From Hyphomicrobiales bacterium (GTDB lineage: Bacteria; Pseudomonadota; Alphaproteobacteria; Rhizobiales; CAYWUX01), in assembly GCA_028279265.1 (NCBI GenBank), contig JANQOC010000678.1:1-5788 (forward strand): DNA of 5,788 nt, in the 5' to 3' direction. Below the pieces are notes generated by a model that searched no databases, had not been told where the DNA came from, and saw nothing but the letters and a program-made list of their open reading frames with translations. This document shows positions 1 through 5,653 of this stretch, in pieces (the stretch's first letter is position 1; every line of letters starts with the position of its first letter). Made by a program: the position numbers and the translations under genes.

Positions 1-960
1 CCGATCCATAACCGGTTGACGAATTCCCAGACCTCGAATCAGGTCACAGTATTATCGGTTGGCAATAGTTCCCAGCCCTATGCCCTTGGCGGTCCTGCAG
101 AGAAAGGCCCGGCTTCAGTGAAAACTGAAGGCGCGATGTTTCTCACGGGATCAGATTATGAATCCGGCACGCGACTGCCGGTCAATGTCTGGGTGCAGGG
201 GCAACCGATTTATTTCGAGGACAATTCCGGTGGAGGCAATCGCGACGGTCATGCGGGACTGGGATTTTTGGGAGCTGACGTGCTCGTCGGATCATCGGTT
301 CTGGTCGGGGTCATGGCCCAGTTGGACTGGATGGATGAATCCTCTCCTGTATCAGGTTCTAAAATAGACGGTGACGGCTGGATGGTAGGCCCCTATATGA
401 GCGTGCGCCTGGCACCCCAGGTCTTTCTCGATGCCAGGGCGGCGTGGGGGGAGTCTTCAAATACCGTCGACTGGAGCAGTGGAAACAGGGACAAGTTTGA
501 CACGGATCGCATGCTCCTGTCGGCACGCTTGAGCGCAACCGTTCGCAAACCGGATATGCCGAACTTGCGTATCGCGCCAAGCGTTTCCGTTTCTTATTTC
601 GATGAGAAACAGCACAGCTACAATAGTGCTGAGACCGGATTTGTTCCCGAGCAGGATGTTTCCCTGGGTCGGGCAACGTTCGGCACAGAATTCGGCTACA
701 CTTTTGACAATGCCGACGGCACAAAAATTGAACCACTCGTTGCCATCAAGGGCATCTGGGACTTCGAAAAAGAAGACATAACCACTATTGGCGGTCAGGT
801 TGTGAGTCCGAATGATTTTCGCGGACTCGTCGAGGCGGGAGCAACCCTTACGACTACCAATGGTCTGTCGATCCGCGCAACCGGCTCCTATGACGGTATC
901 GGTGATGATGATTTCGAAGCGTACAAAGGGCAGTTCTTTGTCATCATGCCTTTTAACTAG
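1..960 (+). CDS. Autotransporter-like outer-membrane beta-barrel protein, C-terminal part (5' end outside window)
   Basis: The reading frame is open from the first base to the TAG at 958-960, so the gene very probably starts upstream. The only nearby start-like codon, TTG at 16, has no Shine-Dalgarno site. The visible 319 or so residues begin with a polar Ser/Asn/Gly-rich linker. From about residue 80 they become alternating polar/hydrophobic strands rich in Gly and aromatics, such as GLGFLGADVLVG, GWMVGPYMSVRLAP and FGTEFGYTF. This pattern is typical of the 12-stranded translocator barrel of type V autotransporters. The C-terminus GQFFVIMPFN resembles the final strand signal recognised by the BAM complex, although it ends in Phe-Asn rather than the usual terminal Phe. 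In the family this barrel anchors an N-terminal passenger at the cell surface. The passenger lies outside the window, so its function cannot be given. The barrel assignment is fairly secure by strand pattern; the exact subfamily is not. Confidence 0.72.
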   Translation, partial: PIHNRLTNSQTSNQVTVLSVGNSSQPYALGGPAEKGPASVKTEGAMFLTGSDYESGTRLPVNVWVQGQPIYFEDNSGGGNRDGHAGLGFLGADVLVGSSVLVGVMAQLDWMDESSPVSGSKIDGDGWMVGPYMSVRLAPQVFLDARAAWGESSNTVDWSSGNRDKFDTDRMLLSARLSATVRKPDMPNLRIAPSVSVSYFDEKQHSYNSAETGFVPEQDVSLGRATFGTEFGYTFDNADGTKIEPLVAIKGIWDFEKEDITTIGGQVVSPNDFRGLVEAGATLTTTNGLSIRATGSYDGIGDDDFEAYKGQFFVIMPFN

Positions 961-991
961 GGTGCGAATTTCGCGTCTGAACATTTACTCA

Positions 992-1013
992 TTGGCAGGT
1001 GCATACCTGCCAA
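992..1013 (+). terminator. Perfect 9-bp inverted repeat with 4-nt loop between two co-directional genes
   Basis: TTGGCAGGT (992-1000) and ACCTGCCAA (1005-1013) are exact reverse complements around the loop GCAT. The repeat lies 32 bp after the autotransporter stop and 43 bp before the next start. It would form a stable RNA hairpin and could end or attenuate transcription of the first gene. No clean U-tract follows (ACGGTATTCTT), so it is not a textbook intrinsic terminator. It could instead be an mRNA-stabilising hairpin or a palindromic operator for the downstream gene. Confidence 0.45.
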
Positions 1014-1044
1014 ACGGTATTCTTAATCGGTTTTGACTTGTTGT

Positions 1045-1050
1045 AAGGGG
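1045..1050 (+). promoter_or_regulatory. Shine-Dalgarno site of the VOC/coiled-coil gene
   Basis: AAGGGG sits 5 nt before the ATG at 1056, which fixes this ATG as the start. No other start with a comparable ribosome site is visible in frame. Confidence 0.6.
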
Positions 1051-1055
1051 AAACC

Positions 1056-2588
1056 ATGGCTGCAACTCAGCAAATCAAGCAAAGAGCCATCATTCCGGCA
1101 ATGCGTTACCGGGAGCTTTCTAAATCCATAGAATGGCTTTGTCGCGCTTTCGGATTTACCGATCATTTTATTGCCCGCAATGTCGACGGTGAGGCGGTTT
1201 ACGCAGAATTACTGTTTGACGATAATCTGATCATGCTCGGTTCCATTGCCGACCCGCGTTTTGAGCTGCTTATGGTTCAGCCGGATCAGGTTGGCGGTAA
1301 GGAAACCCAGACTTGTTACCTGGTCGTTGATGATGTTCAGAAGTACTATGACAGTGCCAAGGCCGCCGGGGCGCAAATCGTTGTCGAATTGAACAAGGAA
1401 GCAGAAGGGGGCTTCGGTTTTTCCTGCCGGGATCTTGAAGGCCATCTGTGGAGTTTCGGGACCTATGACGGGCTGGAAAAAATCAAGGCCCGGCCTGTGG
1501 CTCCCACCGTCGAGCACAAACCCAGGAAACGGTTCCCGGTAGGGTTGACCGCCACCGCGGCTTCCATGGTTTTGGCAAGCGTTGCAACGCTCTGGGCCAT
1601 GAACCAGTTTGATAGTTCGCCCGTGCATTCCAATGTGGGGATGTCCGTATCCCAGCATCAGGAGCTGCTTGATCGCGTGTTAGGTGAGCAGCGGGCCAGG
1701 GAATCAGCGGAGCGGCATTTGCGCGTCGCCCGAAACAAACTTTCCGAATTGGAACTGTCAATCAGTATGGAGATCGCCAAAACTCAGGCAGCCAAAAGCG
1801 AATTGCAGAAGCAGGAAGAAAAGCTTGGCGTGACCGTTGATTTGAACCGGCAGCTTCTACGCGAAATCTCTGTGGAACAAAAAAAGCAGGCGGCGCTTGT
1901 TGATGTTCAACGGCAACTCAGAAATGACCTCGAAAACGAAACCGCGGCCCGTGAGCGCGCACAGAGCACTATTAAAGAACTTTCGGATCGGGCTCAACAA
2001 GGTCAGAACAAGGTGGCCAGCATTGAGCGCCAGAATGAACAATTGCAGGACAGTTTGTCGAAAATTGCAGTTCTTCAAAAAAGTACAAGCACCGACATAC
2101 AGGCCGCCAGGGATCAGCTCCTCAGAGAAAAACGGAAAATCGAAGATCTTGAGGAACAGTTGCGACGATCAGAGTCCGCAAGGCAAGCCATACGCGCAGA
2201 CAGTTTGAAAACAGATTTGATACTGAAGCAATTGAGAGAACAGGTTCAGAAAGAGAAATCCATACGTCTGGCGGCTCAGAAGATTGCAGATGATTTGGAG
2301 CGACAACTTTCGGAGTTGCAAAAATCAGATCTTCAGGAGCGGGCCAGGGACAGTGTTCCGATACCCAGGCAAAAATCCAGAATTCCCGAGGAAGCAAATT
2401 TACGGTTGAACGAAAATCCGAAGCCCCCGGAGCTTAAACCTGCTAATCGCCCGAAGACGAAGGCCACCAATTCGGTCAATAAAGTCGCTTCCCAATCCCC
2501 TCGACAATCTCTCCCCGGGGCTACTCAGCCTTCGCAAAAACATGTTCAGCAATCCAGGGATTTCCGCAATCGGGTGCGCGGATTCTAG
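1056..2588 (+). CDS. VOC (glyoxalase/PhnB-like) domain fused to a transmembrane helix and a long coiled coil
   Basis: The protein has 510 residues. Residues about 10-140 look like a single VOC-superfamily domain of the PhnB-like type: IPAMRYRELSKSIEWLCRAFGF at the start, CYLVVDDV for the second half, and the closing signature SCRDLEGHLWSFGTYD with Glu128 where the family usually has a metal ligand. Such domains are normally stand-alone proteins of roughly 130-160 residues. Here KPRKR (155-159) is followed by a hydrophobic helix at about 161-183, then a coiled coil at about 196-430 rich in Glu, Gln, Lys, Arg and Leu. The tail (431-510) is basic and rich in Pro, Ser and Gln and looks disordered. 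By the positive-inside rule the VOC domain would be cytoplasmic and the coiled coil periplasmic; this topology is inferred. Catalytic activity and substrate cannot be told. The long extracytoplasmic coiled coil suggests a structural, tethering or sensing role more than simple metabolism. The gene follows the autotransporter gene by 95 bp but may be transcribed separately. Confidence 0.8.
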   Translation: MAATQQIKQRAIIPAMRYRELSKSIEWLCRAFGFTDHFIARNVDGEAVYAELLFDDNLIMLGSIADPRFELLMVQPDQVGGKETQTCYLVVDDVQKYYDSAKAAGAQIVVELNKEAEGGFGFSCRDLEGHLWSFGTYDGLEKIKARPVAPTVEHKPRKRFPVGLTATAASMVLASVATLWAMNQFDSSPVHSNVGMSVSQHQELLDRVLGEQRARESAERHLRVARNKLSELELSISMEIAKTQAAKSELQKQEEKLGVTVDLNRQLLREISVEQKKQAALVDVQRQLRNDLENETAARERAQSTIKELSDRAQQGQNKVASIERQNEQLQDSLSKIAVLQKSTSTDIQAARDQLLREKRKIEDLEEQLRRSESARQAIRADSLKTDLILKQLREQVQKEKSIRLAAQKIADDLERQLSELQKSDLQERARDSVPIPRQKSRIPEEANLRLNENPKPPELKPANRPKTKATNSVNKVASQSPRQSLPGATQPSQKHVQQSRDFRNRVRGF

Positions 2589-2611
2589 TTCCGGTTTTTG
2601 AGCCGTCGGAA

Positions 2612-2652
2612 TGACCGTCGGTTATGGTGCTCTACCGGTGATGAGACGGTCA
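2612..2652. repeat. 8-bp inverted repeat after the VOC/coiled-coil gene
   Basis: TGACCGTC (2612-2619) pairs exactly with GACGGTCA (2645-2652), and GGT/ACC at 2620-2622 and 2634-2636 extend the stem. It lies 24 bp past the stop at 2588. It may form a 3'-end hairpin for the plus-strand transcript. There is no T-run after it, so Rho-independent termination is uncertain. Confidence 0.4.
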
Positions 2653-2670
2653 GACCCATCTCTATCGTGT

Positions 2671-2727
2671 TCCGATGCGACCCGGGGTGCGCTATCCAAA
2701 CGAATAAGTCACCCCGGATCTATCGGA
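2671..2727. terminator. Long imperfect stem between convergent genes, possible bidirectional 3' end
   Basis: CCGGGGTG (2682-2689) is the exact complement of CACCCCGG (2710-2717), with a 20-nt loop. Outside it, TCCGAT (2671-2676) pairs with ATCGGA (2722-2727), giving a two-part stem separated by short unpaired stretches. It sits 15 bp beyond the 3' end of the minus-strand fasciclin gene and about 80 bp after the plus-strand gene, a usual place for a shared transcription end. No U-tract flanks it on either strand, so the terminator call is tentative. Confidence 0.4.
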
Positions 2728-2742
2728 GTCTAATTCCGGGGG

Positions 2743-3228
2743 TCAGGTTCCGGGTATAAGAACCTTGTCAATCACGTGAATAACCCCATTGTCGGCTTTA
2801 ATGTCGGCACTGACAACATTTGCACGATTAACAGTTACACCCTTAGCGGATTTTTTGACTTTCAGGCGAAAATCTGCGTTGAGGGGTTTAACCGGGATGG
2901 ACTTATGGGGAAGCATGTCGGACGTGAGCGAGCGTCCCAGCACATGATAGGTAAGGATCGAAACAAGTTTGTCCTTGTTTTCAGGCTTCAGTAGATCTTC
3001 GACGGTTCCCGCGGGCAGCTTGGCAAAAGCTTCATCGGTCGGAGCAAACACCGTCAGTGGTCCCTGTCCCGAAAGCGCTCCGGCTAGTCCCGCTGCCTTC
3101 GCTGCAGCAATGAGGGTTTCGAATTTACCGGTCGACGCGGCGGTCTCAACAATGTTTGCCGCTTGTGCGGATCCGGTAATCAATGTCAGGGCAAAGGCAG
3201 CCGCAGCTACCTGTTTGGCAAATCGCAT
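2743..3228 (-). CDS. Secreted fasciclin-domain (FAS1) protein
   Basis: A small exported protein of 161 residues made of one FAS1 domain. The chosen start is the ATG at 3228-3226, because AGAGGA lies 6 nt upstream and a clean signal peptide follows: basic MRFAK, a hydrophobic stretch, then AQA with cleavage expected after residue 23. An upstream in-frame ATG at 3273 would add 15 residues before the signal peptide and is unlikely. The family marks are present: the H1 motif GPLTVFAPTDEAF at 56-68, the Tyr-His pair at 94-95 in LTYHVLG, and the H2 motif NGVIHVIDKVLIP at 147-159. Bacterial single-domain FAS1 proteins of this length are common periplasmic or secreted proteins, linked in various species to adhesion or surface association; the role here is not shown. 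The gene is convergent with the VOC/coiled-coil gene and divergent from the ABM gene, so it is probably monocistronic. Confidence 0.92.
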   Translation of the reverse strand: MRFAKQVAAAAFALTLITGSAQAANIVETAASTGKFETLIAAAKAAGLAGALSGQGPLTVFAPTDEAFAKLPAGTVEDLLKPENKDKLVSILTYHVLGRSLTSDMLPHKSIPVKPLNADFRLKVKKSAKGVTVNRANVVSADIKADNGVIHVIDKVLIPGT

Positions 3229-3234
3229 GTCATT

Positions 3235-3240
3235 TCCTCT
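3235..3240 (-). promoter_or_regulatory. Shine-Dalgarno site deciding the start of the fasciclin gene
   Basis: Read on the minus strand, AGAGGA is followed by 6 nt and the ATG at 3228. It supports the shorter start, which places the signal peptide at the N-terminus. Confidence 0.6.
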
Positions 3241-3256
3241 TCTGAACAAAAAAATC

Positions 3257-3294
3257 TGCGAAACCCATTGCACATGGTTTGCTCAAGTTTCGCA
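3257..3294. repeat. Inverted repeat in the upstream region of the fasciclin gene
   Basis: TGCGAAAC (3257-3264) and GTTTCGCA (3287-3294) are perfect reverse complements 22 nt apart. Inside them AAACCCAT and ATGGTTT (3261-3268 and 3274-3280) form a second stem with one bulged base around the loop TGCAC. The element starts 28 bp upstream of the fasciclin ATG. It could be a leader hairpin or an operator. No convincing -35/-10 pair could be assigned around it. Confidence 0.4.
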
Positions 3295-3809
3295 TTGAAG
3301 AGATGTACGCTGGGTACCCGGATTCAGATCATGTATTACAAGGGATAATTTTGGTAGCGAGTTCGCCAGAAGATATTTGGTTAGCTGGATACGATTATAA
3401 AAACAGGCGGTCATAGAGTAAGAATGAGCAGGAATCCGGATGCAACTTCTTTGGCTCTCCATCGGATCAATTGATTTGCAGGTTCGGCCAATGATGATCC
3501 TGGAAGCCAATGGGCATGCCATTTGCCTTGCACTCAAGAGCCATGCATTCAAAGGATTATGGTCTATTTACGTTGTGAACCATGGATTTCACAATTTGTA
3601 AGGCCCCCGGGCCGATAGTTGCGAATATTTCATTGATTTACTGAAGAACCCTCATCTAGCTCAGGTCTAAAGCCCAAAACTTCGTCATACATCCGATTGC
3701 ATAGATTTAGAAATTCCAACTCGGAATTCGCTTCATTCGTTTTCACATGAGATTATCTCCGTGCTCAGGGTCTACACGGATCTCCGGTTAGTCTGTGGGT
3801 ATTTCTTTC
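3295..3809. other. Intergenic stretch with no confident gene
   Basis: This AT-richer stretch lies between the divergent fasciclin and ABM genes and must hold at least part of their promoters. I saw no RNA gene, no transposase remnant and no convincing coding frame apart from a weak 53-codon candidate at 3440-3601. Small inverted repeats occur, such as AATTCC/GGAATT at 3712-3717 and 3723-3728, and TCCGTG/CACGGA at 3758-3763 and 3775-3780. Neither has a clear role. No sigma-70 or ECF-type promoter match was good enough to call. Confidence 0.5.
3440..3601 (+). CDS. Possible small ORF, 53 residues, unrecognised
   Basis: The ATG at 3440 is preceded by AGGAA at 3430-3434 with a 5-nt spacer, and the frame runs to TAA at 3599-3601. 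The peptide begins MQLLWLSIGSIDLQVRP and ends VVNHGFHNL, with no recognised motif, no clear membrane segment and no signal peptide. An ORF of this size can arise by chance in 600 bp of non-coding DNA. The only support is the ribosome site and the lack of any other gene here. Confidence 0.15.
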   Translation: MQLLWLSIGSIDLQVRPMMILEANGHAICLALKSHAFKGLWSIYVVNHGFHNL

Positions 3810-3837
3810 CGGCAACAAAATTCGTTGTCGCTTTTTT
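3810..3837 (+). terminator. Terminator-like hairpin with T-run in the leader of the ABM gene
   Basis: CGGCAAC (3810-3816) pairs with GTTGTCG (3824-3830), including one G-U pair, around a 7-nt loop. A C and six T residues (3832-3837) follow, and a second T-run lies at 3841-3847. This is the usual form of a Rho-independent terminator on the plus strand, yet it ends only about 36 nt before the ATG of the ABM gene. It may be a transcription attenuator in that gene's leader, or the end of an unannotated small transcript. Confidence 0.45.
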
Positions 3838-3863
3838 CGATTTTTTTAATCAACAATATCTAC

Positions 3864-3869
3864 GGAGGT
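3864..3869 (+). promoter_or_regulatory. Shine-Dalgarno site of the ABM gene
   Basis: GGAGGT, a near-perfect anti-16S match, lies 4 nt before the ATG at 3874 and fixes the start. Confidence 0.75.
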
Positions 3870-3873
3870 AAAT

Positions 3874-4683
3874 ATGCTTACTCGTTTGCCGATACGAACT
3901 GGTCTAATAACGTTGCTGCTCGGTTTCAGCCTCTCTGCCCAGGCAGATACGAAGCTGCGGGACGGTACCGTTCTTTCGGATAAGCCGACATTCATCGTCA
4001 CTTATGTCGAAGTCGCACCGGGCATGGAAGGGAAGGCGGCAGATCTCATAAAAAAGCAGTCGGCCAAGAGTAAATCGGAAGCCGGTAATCTGAGGTTCGA
4101 ATCCCTGCAACGTATAGGCCGCAAAAATCATTTTGTCGTGCTTGAAGCATGGACCACTCCCGAGGCCCGTAACAATCATGCAAAGGCGGACCATACGGTA
4201 GCTTACAGAAAGGCTCTGCAGCCGCTTCTCTATAACCCCTATGACGAACGCCCCCATGTGGGGCTCGTTGCTGGTGATCCGTCAAAGCTCGCGGCAGGTA
4301 ATGCCGCATCCGTCTATGTCATAACTCATGTCGACATTATTCCACCGGAGCAATTTCCTCCCTGCAAACGTCAAGTCGATGAAAATGGGCCCTGCGGTAA
4401 TGCGCTTGTTGAGCAACTCGCGAAAGCTAGCCGATCCCACAAGGGAGTCGTACGATTTGATGTCCTGACGCAATCCAATCGGTCCAACCATATGACCGTT
4501 GTCGAGCAATGGAATTCGGAAGGGGAACGGGCCGCGCACCAGGTCACCGATGACGTCAAAAATTTCAGGGATGCTCTATCGGGTATCAAGCCGGGAAGTG
4601 GTGTCAATTCTGACCCCCTGTTCGTTCTCAATCCTTTGACCGGCAGTCTCTATGACGAACGGCTGTACAAGTTAATTGATTAA
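3874..4683 (+). CDS. Exported protein with two ABM-like (antibiotic biosynthesis monooxygenase, ferredoxin-like fold) domains
   Basis: The protein has 269 residues. A signal peptide is clear: basic MLTRLPIR, the hydrophobic core TGLITLLLGFSL, then SAQA with cleavage expected after residue 24, so the mature protein should be periplasmic or secreted. Two similar domains follow. The first (about 38-118) runs from FIVTYVEVAPGMEGKA through RFESLQRIGRKNHFVVLEAW to an alpha-helix. The second (about 147-236) runs from VYVITHVDIIPPEQF through RFDVLTQSNRSNHMTVVEQWN. The strand pattern and the NHFVVLEAW/NHMTVVEQW core are typical of ABM-type dimeric alpha/beta barrels, a fold found in cofactor-less monooxygenases and haem-degrading proteins. 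The motif YDER recurs after each domain (123-126 and 260-263), suggesting an internal duplication. Cys164 and Cys174 sit in an inserted loop of domain two and could form a disulfide. Most ABM proteins are single-domain and cytoplasmic, so an exported tandem form is less usual. The substrate is unknown. Confidence 0.8.
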   Translation: MLTRLPIRTGLITLLLGFSLSAQADTKLRDGTVLSDKPTFIVTYVEVAPGMEGKAADLIKKQSAKSKSEAGNLRFESLQRIGRKNHFVVLEAWTTPEARNNHAKADHTVAYRKALQPLLYNPYDERPHVGLVAGDPSKLAAGNAASVYVITHVDIIPPEQFPPCKRQVDENGPCGNALVEQLAKASRSHKGVVRFDVLTQSNRSNHMTVVEQWNSEGERAAHQVTDDVKNFRDALSGIKPGSGVNSDPLFVLNPLTGSLYDERLYKLID

Positions 4684-4696
4684 GAGTTCAGTAGAC

Positions 4697-4734
4697 AAAA
4701 AAAAGAGGGGCATTCCCGCCCCTCTTCTCTCTGT
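4697..4734. terminator. Bidirectional intrinsic terminator between the ABM and MBL genes
   Basis: AAGAGGGGC (4703-4711) and GCCCCTCTT (4718-4726) form a perfect 9-bp stem with a 6-nt loop. An A8 tract at 4697-4704 becomes a U-run just after the stem in minus-strand transcripts, making a strong terminator for the MBL gene that ends at 4778. On the plus strand the stem is followed by the pyrimidine-rich CTCTCTGTTT, so it may also end the ABM transcript, 20 bp past that stop. Confidence 0.85.
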
Positions 4735-4777
4735 TTCCGGCTTTGCCGACGACTTCTTTGTTTTAATTTTGAGTCTG

Positions 4778-5653
4778 TTACTTGGGCGCTTCGCTTCGTT
4801 CGCTTAGCTCCAGATAGGTCCTCTTTACATTCCAGCGATGAAATCCCTGCATCAGCGGTCGCGCGGCAGCAAGGGCGGAATTTTCACCGGGAAGAAGAAC
4901 TTCCGGGAGCGGATAGCTCGACAAGGTCTCTTCCAGGCTTTTGCCAGATCTCACGGCCGACTTGATTGTCTGGATGTGGTGACTCAAATAGTGTACCTGC
5001 TGCCCCAGTTCCGTGCCGGTTGTCGTCAGCACATGTCCGGGAATGATGGATTTAATATCCAGGCGGGCAGACAGTTTCGAAAGTGTTTCCAGGTAGGCTT
5101 GTGCCCGACCTTCTATTGCCCAGGGAATGGATTGTTTTCCAAGCACCAGGTTTCCCGTCCACGCTGTCTTGGTCACGGGTTCGTAGACAACTGTGTCACC
5201 GGGTGTATTGCCATGCCCAAAATGATGCAGTTCCACAACGCGACCCCCGAGATCAATGGTCATGGACGTCTCAAAGACGATGTCCGGTAACCGCAGCTGC
5301 ACGTCCTGCAAGACGCTCTTATCTCCTCCAACGGCCAGGAGCATAAGGGCTTTTTCCTCTTCGAAACGGTGCATATCCCGCGCCGTGAGTTTGTGCGCCA
5401 CAATCATTGTCGTTTCCGGAAAAGCGTAATTTCCAAACGTATGATCTCCGTGCGCATTGGTATTCACCAAATAGGTTATCGGCTTGTCGGAGACCTGGCG
5501 AACCGCGCGAATGATTTGTTGTGCCATTTTGCCATTGATATGGGAGTCGATAACAAGGACACTGTCTCGACCGACGATAAATCCGCTATTGTCTATGGGA
5601 GGCTTGTTAGACAGGAGCGCATAGACGCCGGGGCCGATTTTTTTCGTCTGCAA
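4778..5653 (-). CDS. MBL-fold metallo-hydrolase-like protein with an altered metal site
   Basis: From the TTG at 5653 the protein has 291 residues and the order of a metallo-beta-lactamase fold: GVYALLSN, then NSGFIVGRDSVLVIDSH (22-38), the metal loop NTNAHGDHTFGN (64-75), FGHGNTPGDTVVY (145-157), WTGNLVLG (165-172) and IIPGH (203-207). Against the family pattern HxHxDH...H...D...H, the first His is Asn66, the third-motif His is Asn149 and the bridging Asp is Asn168. His68, Asp70, His71 and His207 remain. The codons read AAT (5456-5458), AAT (5207-5209) and AAC (5150-5152). This suggests a single-metal site, another chemistry or loss of activity; I cannot tell which. The start is doubtful: TTG is the only in-frame candidate before residue 43, there is no Shine-Dalgarno site, and the frame stays open to the right edge. 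It ends at a strong terminator. No signal peptide is seen, so it is probably cytoplasmic unless its N-terminus is missing. Confidence 0.82.
   Translation of the reverse strand: MQTKKIGPGVYALLSNKPPIDNSGFIVGRDSVLVIDSHINGKMAQQIIRAVRQVSDKPITYLVNTNAHGDHTFGNYAFPETTMIVAHKLTARDMHRFEEEKALMLLAVGGDKSVLQDVQLRLPDIVFETSMTIDLGGRVVELHHFGHGNTPGDTVVYEPVTKTAWTGNLVLGKQSIPWAIEGRAQAYLETLSKLSARLDIKSIIPGHVLTTTGTELGQQVHYLSHHIQTIKSAVRSGKSLEETLSSYPLPEVLLPGENSALAAARPLMQGFHRWNVKRTYLELSERSEAPK

Noticed and set aside
457..984. 175-codon minus-strand ORF opposite the autotransporter gene
   Set aside because: It is an antisense shadow of the barrel gene, rich in Arg and Cys without domain features. The plus frame has the clear beta-strand pattern.
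3228..3273. Longer start for the fasciclin gene at ATG 3273
   Set aside because: It would put 15 residues ahead of the signal peptide, and the ribosome site lies before the shorter start.
3283..3552. 89-codon minus-strand ORF in the gap before the fasciclin gene
   Set aside because: No ribosome site, no recognisable motif, and a Ser/Arg/Cys-rich composition typical of a chance frame. It also overlaps the leader repeat of the fasciclin gene.
3602..3613. GC-rich palindrome GGCCCCCGGGCC in the AT-richer gap
   Set aside because: As a hairpin it leaves only a 2-nt loop, too small to form well. As a DNA site it matches nothing I can name.
3821..3850. Possible -35/-10 pair (TTCGTT and TTTAAT, 18-nt spacer) for the ABM gene
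   Set aside because: Both boxes are weak and the T-runs make chance matches likely. The same bases are better explained as a hairpin with a T-tract.
4838..5290. 150-codon plus-strand ORF opposite the MBL gene
   Set aside because: It is the antisense frame of a gene with clear MBL motifs, and its peptide has no family pattern.
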